A DNA stretch of 24,534 nucleotides, from positions 1 through 24,534 of the forward strand of contig JAFGQA010000315.1 in NCBI GenBank assembly GCA_016935885.1. The letters are read 5' to 3'. Position numbers and translations under genes: made by a program. Origin of the DNA: Phycisphaerae bacterium. GTDB lineage: Bacteria; Planctomycetota; Phycisphaerae; UBA1845; UTPLA1. The number at the start of each line of letters is the position of its first letter. The first letter of the stretch is position 1. The notes below the pieces were generated by a model. It saw nothing but the letters and a program-made list of their open reading frames with translations, did not search any database and was not told the DNA's origin. Below are positions 24,447 to 24,534 of the stretch, piece by piece.

Positions 24447-24467
24447 CGACGCTTCGTTGTAGCGTCG
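24447..24467. terminator. Hairpin after the small membrane protein gene
   Basis: CGACGCT (24447-24453) and AGCGTCG (24461-24467) form a perfect 7-bp stem with a 7-base loop, 32 bases after the stop codon. A C-run, not a T-run, follows, so termination is only possible. The remaining bases to the right edge hold GAAGGCTGACCGCTCC, nearly the same as at 1971-1986. Confidence 0.35.
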
Positions 24468-24534
24468 CCCCCCTGTGGCCGACGGGGATGACCAGTCTGC
24501 CGACGTTCTTCAAGGGTGAAGGCTGACCGCTCCC

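Overview
The window is GC-rich, densely coding bacterial chromosome. Several features suggest a planctomycete-like organism, possibly Phycisphaerae. These are a small zinc-ribbon membrane protein of the type common in that group, a DUF3738 (TIGR03435) domain fused to a thioredoxin, a type-2 isoleucyl-tRNA synthetase, an F-ATPase alpha subunit with an extra loop, and intergenic DNA full of hairpin and heptamer repeats. The taxonomic call is inference; no rRNA or other marker is present.

Layout. 1-360: tail of an unidentified gene carrying a palindromic repeat, then a strong terminator. 378-8017 (+): MATE-family exporter, isoleucyl-tRNA synthetase (ileS), a SAM-dependent methyltransferase, a 134-bp MITE-like inverted-repeat element, and a secreted thioredoxin-DUF3738 fusion. 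8116-10173 (-): membrane M48 (HtpX-like) protease with a TerB-like tail. 10291-11747: a zinc-ribbon membrane protein gene between two copies of a composite repeat element with inverted termini, the second of which supplies the gene's stop codon. 11775-12103: putative promoter and a structured leader. 12104-21929 (+): F-type ATP synthase operon in the order atpZ, atpI-like, atpB, atpE, atpF, atpH, atpA, GT-C glycosyltransferase, atpG, four-helix-bundle (S23/IVP) gene, atpD. No epsilon gene (atpC) follows. 22211-23950 (-): lipoprotein-like protein with two LolA-like domains. 23990-24415 (+): small membrane protein of unknown function.

How the genes work together. The ATP synthase genes supply the whole membrane sector (a, c, b), the stalk subunits (delta, gamma) and the catalytic alpha and beta subunits. 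The c subunit lacks the residues used for sodium binding, so proton coupling is likely. Two unrelated genes interrupt the catalytic half of the operon, and both are bordered by heptamer-repeat arrays.

The most notable signal is in the repeats. Short 7-bp arrays of different sequence occur as 'array, short spacer, inverted array' units at atpF/atpH, atpA/GT, GT/atpG and 4HB/atpD, and inside the glycosyltransferase reading frame; related arrays lie at MATE/ileS and inside ileS. Several arrays touch or supply the stop codon of the gene before them. The four-helix-bundle gene sits between complementary arrays, an arrangement like the intervening sequences of 23S rRNA that encode the same protein family. 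This is the best candidate for an undescribed element. A second repeat family (144 and 301 bp) has inverted ends, two internal palindromes and, in one copy, a 29-bp tandem expansion.
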